From Latrodectus hesperus (Eukaryota; Arthropoda; Arachnida; Araneae; Theridiidae): 64,000 nt of DNA. Positions 13,611 to 26,600 of the stretch are shown here, one piece after another. Numbering within the stretch: the first letter of the stretch is position 1; each line of letters starts with the position of its first letter. The stretch lies in contig CM075856.1 of the NCBI GenBank assembly GCA_037975125.1, forward strand, positions 372,001 through 436,000, in the 5' to 3' direction. The notes under the pieces were generated by a model. The model saw only the letters and a list, made by a program, of their open reading frames with translations. It made no database searches and had not been told where the DNA came from. The position numbers were made by a program, and so were the translations under genes.

Positions 13611-14027
13611 ATTCTAAAATGAATCCAGCAACTCATTTAATGCATGAGCAATTGCAAGGTCAATTGCTAGAGAATCTGCAGAAAAAACTGAATTTATAAG
13701 TTGTTTTTGGATTGCATCCAAAATACCTATCTTTAGACTATGTAGAAAAGGAAGTGATGTCACACTTTTTAAATTCATTCGTGGCAATTATGTGGGCGGT
13801 GATCTGGCAATATCCGATCAAAATCTTTGAAATATTGAAACATATCTTGATTAGTTACGGATTCATTTTAAAAGTAAAATTTGTTTAAATGAATACAGAA
13901 GTTGATAGGAAATTTTGTTTGGGGACACTAAAATTGTATGTAGTATTTCTCTTATTAACTATATCAAGGAGGGAAATGTATATCTACTTTGCTATGCAAG
14001 ATCAATGAATTTATGAATGATATTTGA

Positions 14028-14750
14028 GTGGAGAATATAGGCGCACGTATAAGGATATGTATTTTAGCCAACATTTATAGGAATTTTCTGAATTTGAGAT
14101 TCAAATGTTTCAATATTTGCAACATAGCACTTTTACTGACTGTTGTTTATCATTGTCGAAGGATGGAATTTGCACGTGAGTACCTAAACTGGACGTCCAA
14201 TGAGTGGCGACAGGTAGCGTTTTTCGCTGAACCACGTTTTATGATCCATCGGACAGATAGACCTTGGCGTATACGACGTGAAATCTCTGAAAACAAATTC
14301 CTTGCACTCATTGTAGGAACAGTTCAAACTAGATGCGAAAGTATTATGGTTGGGGAATGTTTTCCTGGCATTGTCTGGGTTCATTCATCATTTTGGAAGG
14401 CGCAATGGGTCCATGCATGTACGTATTTGTCCTTGCTGATCATGTCCTTGCCTGTATGCGCATTGTTTTTGTTAACGGTGGAGAATTGACGGTGGTGATG
14501 ACATTGACCAGCAGGACAAAGTGAAGTATTATACAGCTGGCAGTATATATGCATGATTTGAAGAGCACCAGAATGAGTTTATCATTCTGTCATGGCCAGC
14601 AAACTTACCTAACTTAAGCTCAATCGAGAATATGAGGGACCATCTCGTTGTTCGTGGCATGGATTTTCTTCCAAAGCCTGTTTTTATGGCAATCCTTATT
14701 TACGTAAATATTAACAACAGAAAGTTCACAAAGTTTTGATGGTTATGATG
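14028..14750 (+). pseudogene. Tc1-like (DD34E) transposase relic
   Basis: An open frame at 14028-14489 contains REYLNWTSNEWRQVAFF, then AEPRF, HRTDRPWRIRRE and SIMVGECF. These fit a Tc1-family transposase around its first catalytic residue, where active members read DESRF. Here that Asp is Ala. Further on, in another frame near 14590-14700, WPANLPNLSSIENM corresponds to the family's WPxxSPDLNPIENxW region, with its catalytic Glu. The frame breaks and the Asp-to-Ala change show the copy is dead. No terminal inverted repeats were identified. Confidence 0.75.
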
Positions 14751-15112
14751 ATGCAATAAAAACTTGAGAAATTTATATATAATTGAATTAAAAAAAAAAA
14801 ACATCTTGTTGATTCCAAAATATTAATGTACTATGGATCATTAAAAATTGCTACACTTTTGAAAAATGCAAATAACAGAATAATGTTTAATATAAATATG
14901 CAAACAACAGAAAAATTATCCATAATTAAATTGTAATAGAAATAACTAGTTAAACTTTTTGTAAATTCATAAGCATAGATCCTGAGAAATCAATACCTAA
15001 CACAACCCCATCCGACCGCAATAATTGAACTTATTCTTCCATTCATTGAATCCGACCGGAGATTGGAAGGTGTAATGTTATCACTGCGTTAGTACCTTCA
15101 ACATATGTTGAA
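14751..15112. other. Non-coding intergenic DNA
   Basis: No gene was seen. Composition becomes less AT-rich after about 15000, where ATCCGACCG occurs twice (15008 and 15050), suggesting an unnamed repeat. Confidence 0.35.
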
Positions 15113-15150
15113 TGGCGCCAACAGGTATCATATGATACCTGTTGGCGCCA
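15113..15150. repeat. 38-bp perfect palindrome
   Basis: The 19-nt half TGGCGCCAACAGGTATCAT is followed directly by its exact reverse complement, with no spacer. The centre is CATATG at 15129-15134. It lies in the moderately GC-rich patch at 15.0-16.3 kb between the two genes. Confidence 0.9.
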
Positions 15151-18100
15151 GCGCTTTGAAAGTTGGCCCAATTTCCTTACGCCAAATGTATTAACAACCC
15201 CAAAAACCGTGGAATAAACACTTTCACTTTTGTTGTAGTTCGCACGTCCACTCGTTCTTCTTTATTTATTTGTTTGAAAGCGGGTTTAACCCCAATTGTT
15301 AATTGCTAAATAAAACTATTTTTAAATCGCATGGAGAGAATTATTCTAAAAACATTACAATATCACAGTTCGCCGATGGCAGTAACTGATACATGGTGAT
15401 AAGTCAGTTATTTGGCAGTTATTGACCAAATGTTTTTTATTGGGAAGAGATCTTGCGAACACATGCTGGCCAGCTCAACTAAATATTTCCTTCACATCAA
15501 GGAAAGTCTGTACAATACCGAAAACATGCGTAATTCTGTGCGCTGTAAAGTGCTGAAATGTACCAGTTCGATTCTAGAGAATTGGTACATTTCAGCGATA
15601 TAGCCAGGGAACAATAAAAATGTAATGGCCATTCTTCAAAGTACCGAGCATGAAGTAATAAAGGCGTGTATTATACATTAGCACCCTATACTGTCATTCC
15701 AAGTGATGGACCAATAGGATAGTATCGAATGCATTCCAGAAATGTGTACTCTCTCTGATGTCATTAAGCACAAATTCAAGGGTCATGATGCTAAAAATAG
15801 AACTGAGATTGGCCGAAAAGTTGACGTCATCCCATTCTTCAGTTCGATTTCTTTCTTAATTTCTCCCCTGAAGTCTTTCTGTTTGTGTTGTTGTCTCAAT
15901 TACCGCTGAAACCATGGATTCTAAGCTGACAAACCTTGCTGCTATAATGTTGTCGAACTGTTGGCGACAGCATTTAGTTTTTTTCAAACTATTCCATGTT
16001 TTGAAGCTTGTGACCGTGGCTGTATTCAATGTCAGCGTTCTGTATATCAATCTTTTCAGTTATTAATGATGGCGGCGGGTTTTTGTGAAATCCAGAATAA
16101 GGTTTTGTAGGACCCCATGGATTCTGTATTCTGCTGATAATCATGGTATTTTGTCCGATGCTATGATTATCTGCGAGCAACAATATTTTGATATGATGAA
16201 ACCGCATCTCGCAAGGCTATTGTTCCGTTTGTATCATAGTCAGAAATTTGTAAGCTTTTCTCCTTTTTAGACACAAAAACGTTTTATCGGACTACCATGC
16301 TGAAATGCAATTTGTGTATGAGAAATCTACTATACAACTTCTTTATTTAGCACACATTAGTGTACTAAATACAGATAAACGTTTTACGTCTACTTATTTG
16401 GTATGGATACTCTAAGAAGTTAATCAGCTGCATATGTTTTGTAATTTTTAATTTAAAAATCTGCTTATTAAATGCAAACTTGCATGTAATACTGAAAATA
16501 GAAATTTTTCTTAGTCTTTTGCCCTTTATATATCGCCATTTTATTTCTAGAGAGAGGTAATTTTTTATAAAATTAAAAAAAGCAGTAGTATCTATTAGTG
16601 CACAGTTTATTCGAAAACTTATATAAATTAAAGGCTGTGCTTTATTTTCCTGCATGAAATTTTAAAGTTTTTTGTGTGAGTAAAACTCATTCTCAGACCT
16701 GAGATAGTAAAATAAATAATAAATGAAACTTTATTTCTAAAACAAATTTATAAAATAGATAATAAACTAAACCTAGATTCGATAACAATACATTACATTT
16801 TTGAAGCAGTTAAAATTTTTCGCCAGATCTCTAAGATACACTTGTAACCCACATCTGCGTTCTTATACATCATTAAGTCGGTAAACAGAAAGTTGAATTA
16901 TTTGAATACAGCCGATATATAGGAAGATATATTTCAATTAAAAATTTTATGCATTTAAAAAAAATCACTAAATATACTTATGAATGAAATTCAAACTATA
17001 TAAATATAAATTTTCTTTGAAATGTGTATACATAAAAAAGATCTGTTCATAAAGTATAAATCCCATGAAATATAGAAAGCAAATATTAATCTCATTTGTT
17101 TCTGTGGTTTAAAATAATTCTAGAATAATTCCAAGTACACAGGGGTCACCAACTTTATTATAAAATATTTACTTAAATACACATTCATAATACAGAAATT
17201 GTTTTTAATACAAATGTGGATGATGAACAGGGAAAGAAAGAACAAAATTCAACAAGTTCCCGTAAACAATTTATTTACAATATTCTCTATACCATTAGAA
17301 TTTTTGTAGACTACAGTCTTTCAAACAACGTGAAGAGAAAAAGATGAGTTCACCTTTAATGTGTGTAATTTATTGAAATATTTCCCCCAGTTCTCTTTGA
17401 TTTCCGGGGAAATGTAGGCACTCTGTACATTATTATTGTTTTGAGCCGAACCACAGTTGGGTTCATGCTTTTAGAGAACACGCCAGGGACAACGAGACAC
17501 GGAAATGACGCATTCAGAAACATTTCTTTTTTTTCGGTTACTTTGAAATGAATAAATCTCTTCATAACGTCTTCAAAAAATGCAGCTGAAAAGAAGCTCT
17601 CTTATCCATAATCCATGAACGGTTACAGTTATTTTTTCCCTCAAAGATTAAAAGAAAAAGGCTTAGATTCAAAAAAAAATTTTTTTTTTTCGATGATAGA
17701 CCGCGTTGAGATTTCTTTTCGAAACAAAAGTAAGTTGAAAAAAATATATAAAAGGTAGAAAAAATTTATAAAAAAGAAATTGTAAATTTGTGATGTTTTT
17801 CTTCTATAAATATTTATTTATGCAGTTAAAATAACAGAGTAAATTGCTGAGATATTTGATTCCTTAATTGGCGGTTCTTATTATCCAAAGATGATAAAAT
17901 ATTCGATTTTTTATACTCTTTATTTGCATAAAATATAAATATTTCGAGTTATGATTTAGATTTATTATTCCGATTTGAGATTTGAATGTATGATTTAGAT
18001 TGAAGATTCTTTTTCTTTTGTCATAGAGACATTGGTTTGGAATTTTAAATTAAATGCATAACAAATTAGTAAAAAGACAATTGAGAAGATTATTTTGTAA

Positions 18101-19294
18101 TTTCTTCTTACAAAAATTTTATTGATGAATATCTTTTATATAAAATACATAAATGTAGTGTACTGTATCGAAATATAATCTTACATTTACAAAAAATTCA
18201 ACAATATTTAATGTTTTGAAAATTAACTCATACTTGATAAATTTAATATATATGATGTTTTTATTTTAAAAGAATGTGCATTTTTTAAAATGAAGGAATT
18301 ATTATTTTCTCATTTTGAAATATACTTTTGATTCTATAATTTGATATGTTTTCGTTCTTTTTTTAAATTACTCAGAAGTTTTACATTTTTAAATATTTTG
18401 TAAAGGAAAACAATGTATTATTTGATAGCAAAATACTTTTGGAATTTTCAATTTAATTGAAATGTTCATACAATTTTTGTAGTTTAATATGTATTGGACG
18501 CACAAAAAAGTACAAATTAGAACTATTCCAGTAAAAAAATTGTTTGAAATTTGACGAGTTTTTTTTAAAATTAATTTGTATTTAAAAATGCAATTTTGCG
18601 ACAATGTAAAAATCCAGTTTATTATCGAGTCGCAAACTCATATTCGAAATAATTTGCAATTTTTTTTAATGTATAAACATGTTATACTAAAAAAAATTGC
18701 CTTTTATAACTATGAAATTGACTAAATTAGGAATAAAAATTTGTAATTAAAGGCAATTTTTTGGTACATATGTTAAATTCGTTTTCTACATCAATCTTTA
18801 AGTCATCATAAACACAAAAATTGCCAATTAGTATGGTATTACCATACACTGATGTTTAATTTTTTGTAATTTTTATGGTTTTTATTAAATAAAATTTTAT
18901 TTTCAATGATTTTTAATGCAATTGATTATTTAAAGACTGAAGTTTGATGAACTAACATCTAACTTAAAAAAAATAGTTTGAATTTTATAATAATTTTCTT
19001 CCTTATATGATAAATTTTTAAATTTTTATTTCGTTTTGCTATGGGTCTTATTTTAAAATTTACACTGTTGGTTCCTTTTGCATAGTTAAAGAAATCTACA
19101 TATTTGTGAATATATTTTTATCTGATAGATATTACAATAACTTTAATTTTTAAATGGATGAGTTTTTAGATTATAACCAATCTCTAAGAAATATACTTGT
19201 TAACTCAGTTGAAATTTTGCTATTTTCATGTTATTTAAATTTCACGTATTTCTATCATTGTATTTATCCGTATGAGAAATTATAAAATAAGTTG
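15151..19294. other. Intergenic DNA without a supported gene
   Basis: 15151-16270 is less AT-rich than its surroundings and contains a CRE-like TGACGTCA near 15822, but no convincing coding sequence. An imperfect inverted repeat at about 18677-18775 (arms containing AAAAAATTGCCTTTA) looks like a decayed AT-rich MITE. The rest shows nothing recognisable. Confidence 0.4.
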
Positions 19295-19694
19295 GAGCTC
19301 CAGTGGCTCAGTAGCTTCACGCCGTTTCCCGTAAGCTCAGCAAAGTGAAGCATCATTTGCCGCGGGCAGTGGTTGGGAGGGTGACCACGGTGTACTCTCC
19401 TTCACTGGGTTGCAGGAACTCCGTGGGTTGGGGACGTGTCCACGTTAATCTGTGACGTCCTAAGTCCTTCCGCTGGTGTGGCGTGGATGTGGAGAGGATA
19501 GTGCCAGCTCAGGTGTGGCCTCGTCACCTGACCGTGGTTCAAAATTACGAGGCACCTTAAAAAGAGCAAAGTCGTACTTTCACCTTCGTGGTGTTCTGAT
19601 CCAAAAACGAAAGACGCTCCCTATAGACTTAATTCACACTGCCAAAGGCAAAAGCGAGCTTGGCTTGTCCAAGTGTCACAGGAAAACAACAACA
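19295..19694 (+). mobile_element. 400-bp SINE with 13-bp target duplication
   Basis: The element is flanked by perfect 13-bp direct repeats ATAAAATAAGTTG at 19282-19294 and 19695-19707. It is GC-rich relative to its surroundings and ends in AACAACAAC. Its 5' half (from GAGCTCCAGTGGCTCAGTAG) recurs on the - strand at 51885-52146. Its 3' part (CGAGCTTGGCTTGTCCAAGT and the upstream CTTTCACCTTCGTGG region) recurs in the SINEs at 43034-43349 and 63128-63509, which have tRNA-like heads. The frame at 19476-19703 is a by-product of its composition. Confidence 0.85.
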
Positions 19695-19804
19695 ATAAAA
19701 TAAGTTGCATATTGATTGATGTGTTGATTTATAAATGAATGTGTTTTATATTTGTATAAGAAATATCACTTCACCATTAGCGTAAGAAATAGTGTTTGAA
19801 GTGA

Positions 19805-20349
19805 ATGTCTTCGTCTGATTCGAGTAAAACGAAACAGAAAAGTTTTTCCAATATTAATACATCCAAGTAGCAGGATTCAATGTAAAGAAGCGAAGTTACA
19901 CGATAGAAAAGAGCTTTACTGATTCCAAATCAAAAACTAAACCTTTTCTTAGAAAAAAAAACTCGTCAATGAATAGAAGTCGGAAAATTGACGAAACGAA
20001 AACGATTGTATTCGATGAGGAATTCAGTTTTCGTTTCAGAACATAAATCTGGAATTTTCATATAGAGAATAAGATGGGATATATTCAGCGAAGATTCTGT
20101 TAATTCAAAACTAAATTTTCCCGCTCCTCAATCATTTAGAACTACATATTCTTATCAAGAAGTGTCAGAAAATTATAGCAAAATGTTAAACACCTGGAAA
20201 TTTTTGAATGCTTTCTGTAATTTGACAACACGTGTTGTTGTTCTGCGTTCTTCTGTAATGTTCTGTAATTTGCAATGGTTGTTGCACCTTCAGCAATAGA
20301 AAAAAGAATTTCCTTGAATGCAGTGGAAATACTCAATTTACTCAATTAA
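19805..20349 (+). pseudogene. Broken coding relic, product unknown
   Basis: Starting at an ATG (19805), the stretch reads MSSSDSSKTKQKSFSNINTSK to a stop. In a shifted frame it continues with a basic, Ser- and Lys-rich segment (VKKRSYTIEKSF, NRSRKIDETKTIVFDEEF). In a third frame it continues through DIFSEDSVNSKLNFPAP and YQEVSENYSKMLNTWKFLN, and it ends near VAPSAIEKRISLNAVEILN before TAA at 20347-20349. The combined frames have protein-like composition although the DNA is AT-rich. At least two frame shifts and one in-frame stop break it, and there are no splice-site patterns at the breaks. A processed pseudogene is the likeliest explanation. I do not recognise the parent protein, and chance remains possible. 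Confidence 0.4.
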
Positions 20350-23019
20350 TAATGACTCTCAAATAGCCGGATCTTAATAAGACTGAAAAGATTTGGAATA
20401 TTTAGATACTAAAGTTCAGCAAACCAAATACCCAGAAATGTTACAGAATAGCGTAACTGTATAAAGGACGATTGAGATAAATTACCACCTTTTCAAAGAA
20501 AAGAATTATCCATTTTAAAACAAAAACCACTGATTATTGATTGAATGATTTTTTTATAATTTTAAGCTGATATAGTATTTATTCCTTTATTGAGTGTTAT
20601 TTTTCTGGGATTAGTATCCTGAAATTCAAATTTAACAAAAGTAATATTTTTGAACTTCTACGTTTGTAAATTAAAAAATTAATATTTAAAAGTAAACTTA
20701 TTGACATTTTATTTCTAGAATAATATATAAAGTAATATATATTTATTCCAGACTCAAAAATGATTTTGTAGTTTTTCGTTCATAAAATATTTGTAGATAT
20801 ATATTTTTGAAACAAGACCTTAAAAATTTATAAAACCTTCTGGAGAAACTTTAAGACTTGTTTCAAAAAATTATTTTTCATTATATATCATTGGTTAAAG
20901 TAATATTTAATTCAAAATATTAAAATATAGCCTTTGTTTTATTAATGTTTAAAAATGTAATAAAGAGTTTAAAATATAAAAATTTACCTCATTTGTATTT
21001 TTTTTTTTATTTAAATTTGGTTAGGTAAGACTCAATTTTAGAGCTTTTTGCTCTTATTCAGGTAACAAAAGACTTGCAAATTGATTAATCAATGAAAATA
21101 TTATCAACATATTGTATAAGGTAATTTTTAAATTATTAGAGAAACAACGTTGAAAGTTTAGTATAAACTTAAATAAATATCATTTCTAGGTATTTTAATA
21201 ATATTTCAATTAACTGACTGTTAAAAACTCTAAATTAATCAAAACATTTAAATTACTGGAATCTTAACATTTTTGTGAAATTAATATCCCAAAAGCTTTT
21301 CCAATCCATCCATTTACTAGAGAAAGAATGGCGCCAAACGTTGCGCTTTTTCACCATCAATAGAAAATTATTTACCAAGTACAACTAACCGATAGTAAAA
21401 TTTTTTATTTAAATAACATTGTTAATAAATGGTGAATTTAAAGTACCTTTATGTTTAGTTATTTTCGCAAATGAAATGTGGTGCAAATAATCGCATATTT
21501 TAAAATTTTGGAATGTAAAACACATTGGTTACAACATTTTTAAATGATTTTTTGTTTTTATTTCAGTAAAGTATGGAATAGGTGGATATGAAGTGTTTTG
21601 GTGTCGACTTGGCGGAAATTGAGCTAACCTTTCCTAGTCGACGAGATTTTACATTTTTCAAGTAATATTTATGTTTACATTAAATATAAATATTTTATTG
21701 CATTCTATTGTTTATTTTAGATAATCTACTTTATTTCTTACAAAACTGGTTAATTTATTTTTATTACTCTTACTTTAAAACTTACTTTAATTTTGTTTTA
21801 AATTCAAATAATTTATGTTTGGTTTACCAGCAAAATTAAAAAAAAGTATAGGTGTATTGATTTTGAACACATTTCCGTATCTGCTGTCTCTGGCAACAAC
21901 ACATAATATAAACAACAGCCCCAGTATATATCAATATATTCTATATATATATATTCTAACATTTTTCCTTTTCCTGTTAACAACGGCGGCAGGATGCTTC
22001 ATAAATAAAGTTACTTGTTCTTCATGAAGCAAACATTCGAATTAATTTTTATTTAATTTAGTCTCCGACGAACAAAAATTCTGCTCTCAATCACAGTTTT
22101 GTTTGATTTTGTCTTTCTAAACTGTTGACGTTCCAAATTGAATACTGAGTGACCGAATGAATGACAACAGTTGGTGGTGGTTGATGATGTCACCTTCTGC
22201 GGGGATGACGTCACGTTTTCTGCTTGACACACTAAGAATGGAAGTGAAACATATTTGCACACAGATCCAAGCTTTCCGCAAAAGAAGCTAGGCTGTGTAG
22301 AACATCCTGTAGAATACTTGTATGTACAAAACAATTTTTTTCTCCTTTTCAGAATGTGTGTGGATTATAGGCTACAGTAAACTTTTTTGTTAGGCATAAT
22401 TAGGCCTAGGTTTATAATGATGGAACTCATTTTGCTCTTTTTTTTCTTTCTTTCAAAGTTGAAAAGGAATTGAGAAATCTGTACATTTAAGAGCAATGTT
22501 TGATAATCTTTTTCTTACTGTACACAACAAAAAAAGCGCATGGTCTTTAAATCAGAAAGGTCTCATAGAAACAATTTAATGGAAAACAGTAAACTTAACA
22601 ATTAAGTAAATTAACAAGCATTTATATTTTTTTATGTGCAAAAATATTCAATTCATTATATTTATTATCTTAAAACGAAAAACTTTACCATTGAAATAAT
22701 TTAAATATTTCCATAGTTAAATCTATGGATGCATTTTATTGCTCATTGTTTAAACATTTTTAAATTTTGATTAAGCATGCATAATTATTTTACCAAAATT
22801 CCTTTTAGTTGGTTCAATTGTATGCAATTTAGACACCGTATTGTTTAATTGTTATTAAATTATACGTATATTAAATAATATCACATTTTATTGCATAAAT
22901 AGCTGTATTTGTGCTTGTTCGGAAACTAAGGAAAAATGTTTTAAAAACAAAACTTGCATAGAATTTAACATACAGGAAAGAGAGACATATGTAATGTAGT
23001 CGATATAAACATCTTTTCT
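20350..23019. other. Intergenic DNA between the convergent genes
   Basis: No supported gene. The open frame at 22053-22334 on the - strand has no recognisable domain. A TGACGTCA element lies near 22206. The rest is AT-rich and featureless by eye. Confidence 0.4.
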
Positions 23020-23540
23020 TTTATTATTTCCTTCACGCTTCCAAGAAAAGTGATTAGCTAAATCAGGATGCATCATCGGTGTTTAATTATAGAAAATATC
23101 CTGTGCTGCACTATATATATTTTTGATTGTTGTGTCTTTACAATGTGTAACATGTTATAGACTATCATAAGTTAAAAACCAGATATTTTTTGCTCCTAAC
23201 GCGTCGCCACTTGTTTTTGCTTTGCTGTGAACCAAATCTTAGCAAAAGTTTGTCCAAATGCCGTTGAGAGAATATAGTCATTTCCTATAAACACTAAATA
23301 GAAGTTTTTGGAATAGAAAGATGACGTGGTATATCCGCACAAGCAGATATAGATCCTCCTGATGAAATAAGTCAAGAATGCTTAGTTTTTTACAAGCTCT
23401 TCTAAAAATGTGTTTTTTTGGAACGTCAGCAGGGGTGAAGGAATTCATACGAGTGGCAAGAAACCGTCGCAGAACCTGGCAGTGAATTCATCGGCTAATG
23501 GTTCCAAAGATTGCTTAGGAGAACTAGGGACCATCTGGCA
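23020..23540 (-). other. Probable 3' UTR of the receptor phosphatase
   Basis: This follows the stop codon on the - strand. AATAAA hexamers in - sense occur at 23020-23025 (about 515 nt past the stop) and 22887-22892. The first ~130 nt after the stop are less AT-rich than the distal part. The exact 3' end cannot be decided from sequence alone. Confidence 0.4.
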
Positions 23541-23624
23541 TCATAACTGAGTGTCTCCTAAATTACATAAGTTGTACCTCTCTACATAATGAATCAGTCC
23601 ACGGTAAAGAAAATCATACTGCTC
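23541..23624 (-). CDS. Receptor PTP, terminal exon
   Basis: This 84-nt exon encodes [18 protein letters not shown] then LCNLGDTQL and TGA at 23541-23543. EQYDFLY is the canonical last block of a PTP domain, and the phase-0 junction gives QTLEQYDFLY. The protein ends only about 17 residues later with DTQL, which fits a class I PDZ-ligand pattern (Thr at -2, Leu at 0). The acceptor is TATTTTACAG. Confidence 0.9.
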   Translation of the reverse strand, partial: EQYDFLYRGLIHYVERYNLCNLGDTQL

Positions 23625-26600
23625 CTGTAAAATAAACGAAATATATAGCTTTAATGCAATGCATTTAAATTTTGCAAAGTCATAATTTTCGCTAAACATT
23701 TTAATTGTTTTTTTTACGTACTTTATATTTTGTTGATTATCAAAAATACAACACAAAATTAGCTGTCTAAATCGTGTAATTTACATTTTAATAAACCACA
23801 AGGGGATACACAAATGATTATAATTTAAGCATTGTCACATGAATCAGGAGAGATGATTTTATCGCCACTTTAAAAATGTATATAAAACCAGGAAAAATTG
23901 CCGCTGGAAAAATTTAAATTTTTTTGAATGTACATTTTAATATGCTTCGCAGAACAGAACGATAGCTTCAAGATTTTAATAAGTATCTGAGTTTTACCAA
24001 TGAAGAGTTATTACCTACATAAACCATGATTATTTTCCACAGAAATTTGTTATCGTGTCAGATGTGGAACCAGGCAATTTACTCGAATATAAAGACAACT
24101 AAAACCCTAAAAGAATTGACCAGAGCGCGTGATTACAACTACCTCATCGGAGCTCTACACGGCAGTCCGCAAATTCGTAGATGATCGCATGAGACTTGTC
24201 TCGCGAGACAAGTTGAGCCTCTCATGAGAATCACATCAGACCAAATGACGTCATTGATGTCTTAGTTACGTCAGGAAAGGGGTGGAGCGCGAGACGATTC
24301 TAGATTTCTAGCAGGTTTGAATTATCTGGCAACATTCCGCGAGACAGCGCATTAATTTAAGAATTTCGTGACGTCAGATATGTTTTAGCTACGTCATACC
24401 AAGACATCGATGAGACCGCATTTGTCGACTATAAGACGGCGTCTTAATCGGATTGTCTACCGAATTTGCTTAGTTATTTGCCCACGGAATAAAATGTAAA
24501 TCAAATCTACAGTGATGAAATGTCCTATCATAACTGTAATCCCTTGCAGTGAATGCTGTTTTTAGCAGAAGAATAATTAGTGACCACATGTATTATTCCA
24601 TGCCCTTTTACAAACAATTTAAACTTTTTTTCAATTATTTTTAGCTTAAAACCATAGGTATTTACGTTAGCAAAAATGCAATGAACGAGGGATAACATTT
24701 GAATGGCATGGTATTACGTTTTCGAGTGAATCATGTATAATTTTGAAACCACGATTATCAAATTAGAATTTACAGACATAGTAGAAAGAAGCTGCTATTT
24801 TCTTGTGCATCGTCATCGTGTATTCGGTATAATGGCTTAGAGATGTATTTGACTCCATTCTCACACCTCAACTACGAATTACCACTTCACTGACTAGATC
24901 ATTCTATTTCATGAGATTTTGCCACCTTATCTTCTTCTTTAACTCCAAGTCCTGCTTGGTGCCACATGCCAACAAGACAATAAATGCCCAAAATTTGCAC
25001 ATATTGCTTAATGATTCTTTTTGATCCTCATTACACATTTTGATCCTAGTCTACAACTTTTTTTTCGCAACTTACGCCAGCCCTTGGCATGACTGCCATT
25101 AGTCTGAGACGAGCAGCCCAATAGAGTTCTGCAAACAAATTTTTTTAGCAGAGTTGACTACTGCTACGTCACCAAATCCAGAACAAGTGATCAAATGATC
25201 TCCAGACATGTCAAAGATATTGCATAGTGGGCAAGTCGAGTTATCTGCCAAACCAAATCTGTGTAAATGTTTTAGAAATGTAGATGGTAGCAAAAGTTGT
25301 TAAATTCTCTATGATTACTGATACAATCCCTGAAAATGGTTACATAAAGAAACCAACTATAGCTTAATTTTAATGCAGGATAATAATAAATTATTTCTGA
25401 ATTCATCCCCATAATTTCTAATTGATTAGTATCGGAAAAATGAAATTATGCTCAATAGTTTACAAAAAATTCTTCCATTTTATTAACACTAAGCAATATT
25501 CGGATTTCTTCAATTATTCAAGATCTTAGACTTATTCCCTTTCAGTAGACACATTTTCTTACGATTTAAAATTATGTATAGGAATGATGGACAAAGAATA
25601 ATGTACTAATATGTGTGCACACACTAACTCCGAACTGTATTTCACGCTTCGCCAGTGGTCACCTAAAGGGTATCAAATATGTGCAGGGTCAAAAGACTTT
25701 TAGTCTGTGCACAAAATGTGAAGCTGAACAGGCATCGCCTGAGCATATCTTGAGCTGCTTGAATTTTGACTTGGAAGAGACTTTTTCAAAGCCCCTTATG
25801 TTTTTGGATTTCCTGGTTGTTTGTGGACTTGTGGTGTTGGTCTAGTATTGGAGATGGACCATCTGGGATTTGCAACAACAACAACAAAATCACTGTAAAT
25901 ATAGGACATAATTTATGAATGGGTGATATTTATTGTATTAATTTATATGTTGGTGAATAATATATAAAATGTAATACAGGAACGGTATACTTATTTAAGA
26001 GAAGTATAACCATTTTGTGATCATGTTATTGTCATTTACTAAATATGGATGTACACTTATGAAGGGTTTAATGTACTTATTCTTTGACAGTTGCTATAAT
26101 ATGTGCAACAAGATCATAAATATAATCAACCGCATTATTATACATAAATGATTTTATTTGCCTCTAGAACTAATCTAAACTCTAGAGTATTTCTTAAGCT
26201 CTAAGTAATATGTTTGGTGATCCAACGACAAAAATTTTCTCTTATAAAACACGCTACGTAGCATTTAGAAAACATTTTAAACGTATATTATTGACTATTC
26301 CATGTCCTTTGCCAGAATTTTATGAAGTAAAAATTTGTAAACCAGGCTGTTAAGAAACCTAATTTATAAATAAAGCCTGACTAAAGCAGGGGCATACGAG
26401 GCAGTTGATCCGGCCTCCCCCCAAATCACAGCAGTCCGGAAATCGAAAATAAATTTTATTTTACTTTAGTCAATGGAATGTAATCATTTGTTGAATCGAA
26501 AAAAAAATTGGTGGTTGTGAAGTTGAGAGAAATCTCCCAAAGAACATTTTGTCCCGGTTCCCAATTAGGACTTAGTTGGGCCCTGTTTATAAACATTTTA

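Larger units (their letters stand above)
23625..26370. other. Last phosphatase intron, 5' to the hAT MITE copy
   Basis: The intron spans 23625-26932. Besides the elements listed separately (palindrome and CRE-like repeats at 24188-24396, non-LTR fragments at 25099-25893, hAT MITE at 26371-26585), no exon or RNA gene is apparent. Confidence 0.6.

Noticed and set aside
15700..16270. Possible promoter or first exon (less AT-rich, TGACGTCA near 15822)
   Set aside because: No TATA/Inr with a following open frame and donor site could be supported.
17356..17565. 69-codon - strand open frame
   Set aside because: Short, no homology recognised, and no flanking splice sites or poly(A) context.
22053..22334. 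93-codon - strand open frame considered as a gene
   Set aside because: There is no recognisable domain or splice context, and it lies beyond the phosphatase 3' end in AT-rich DNA.
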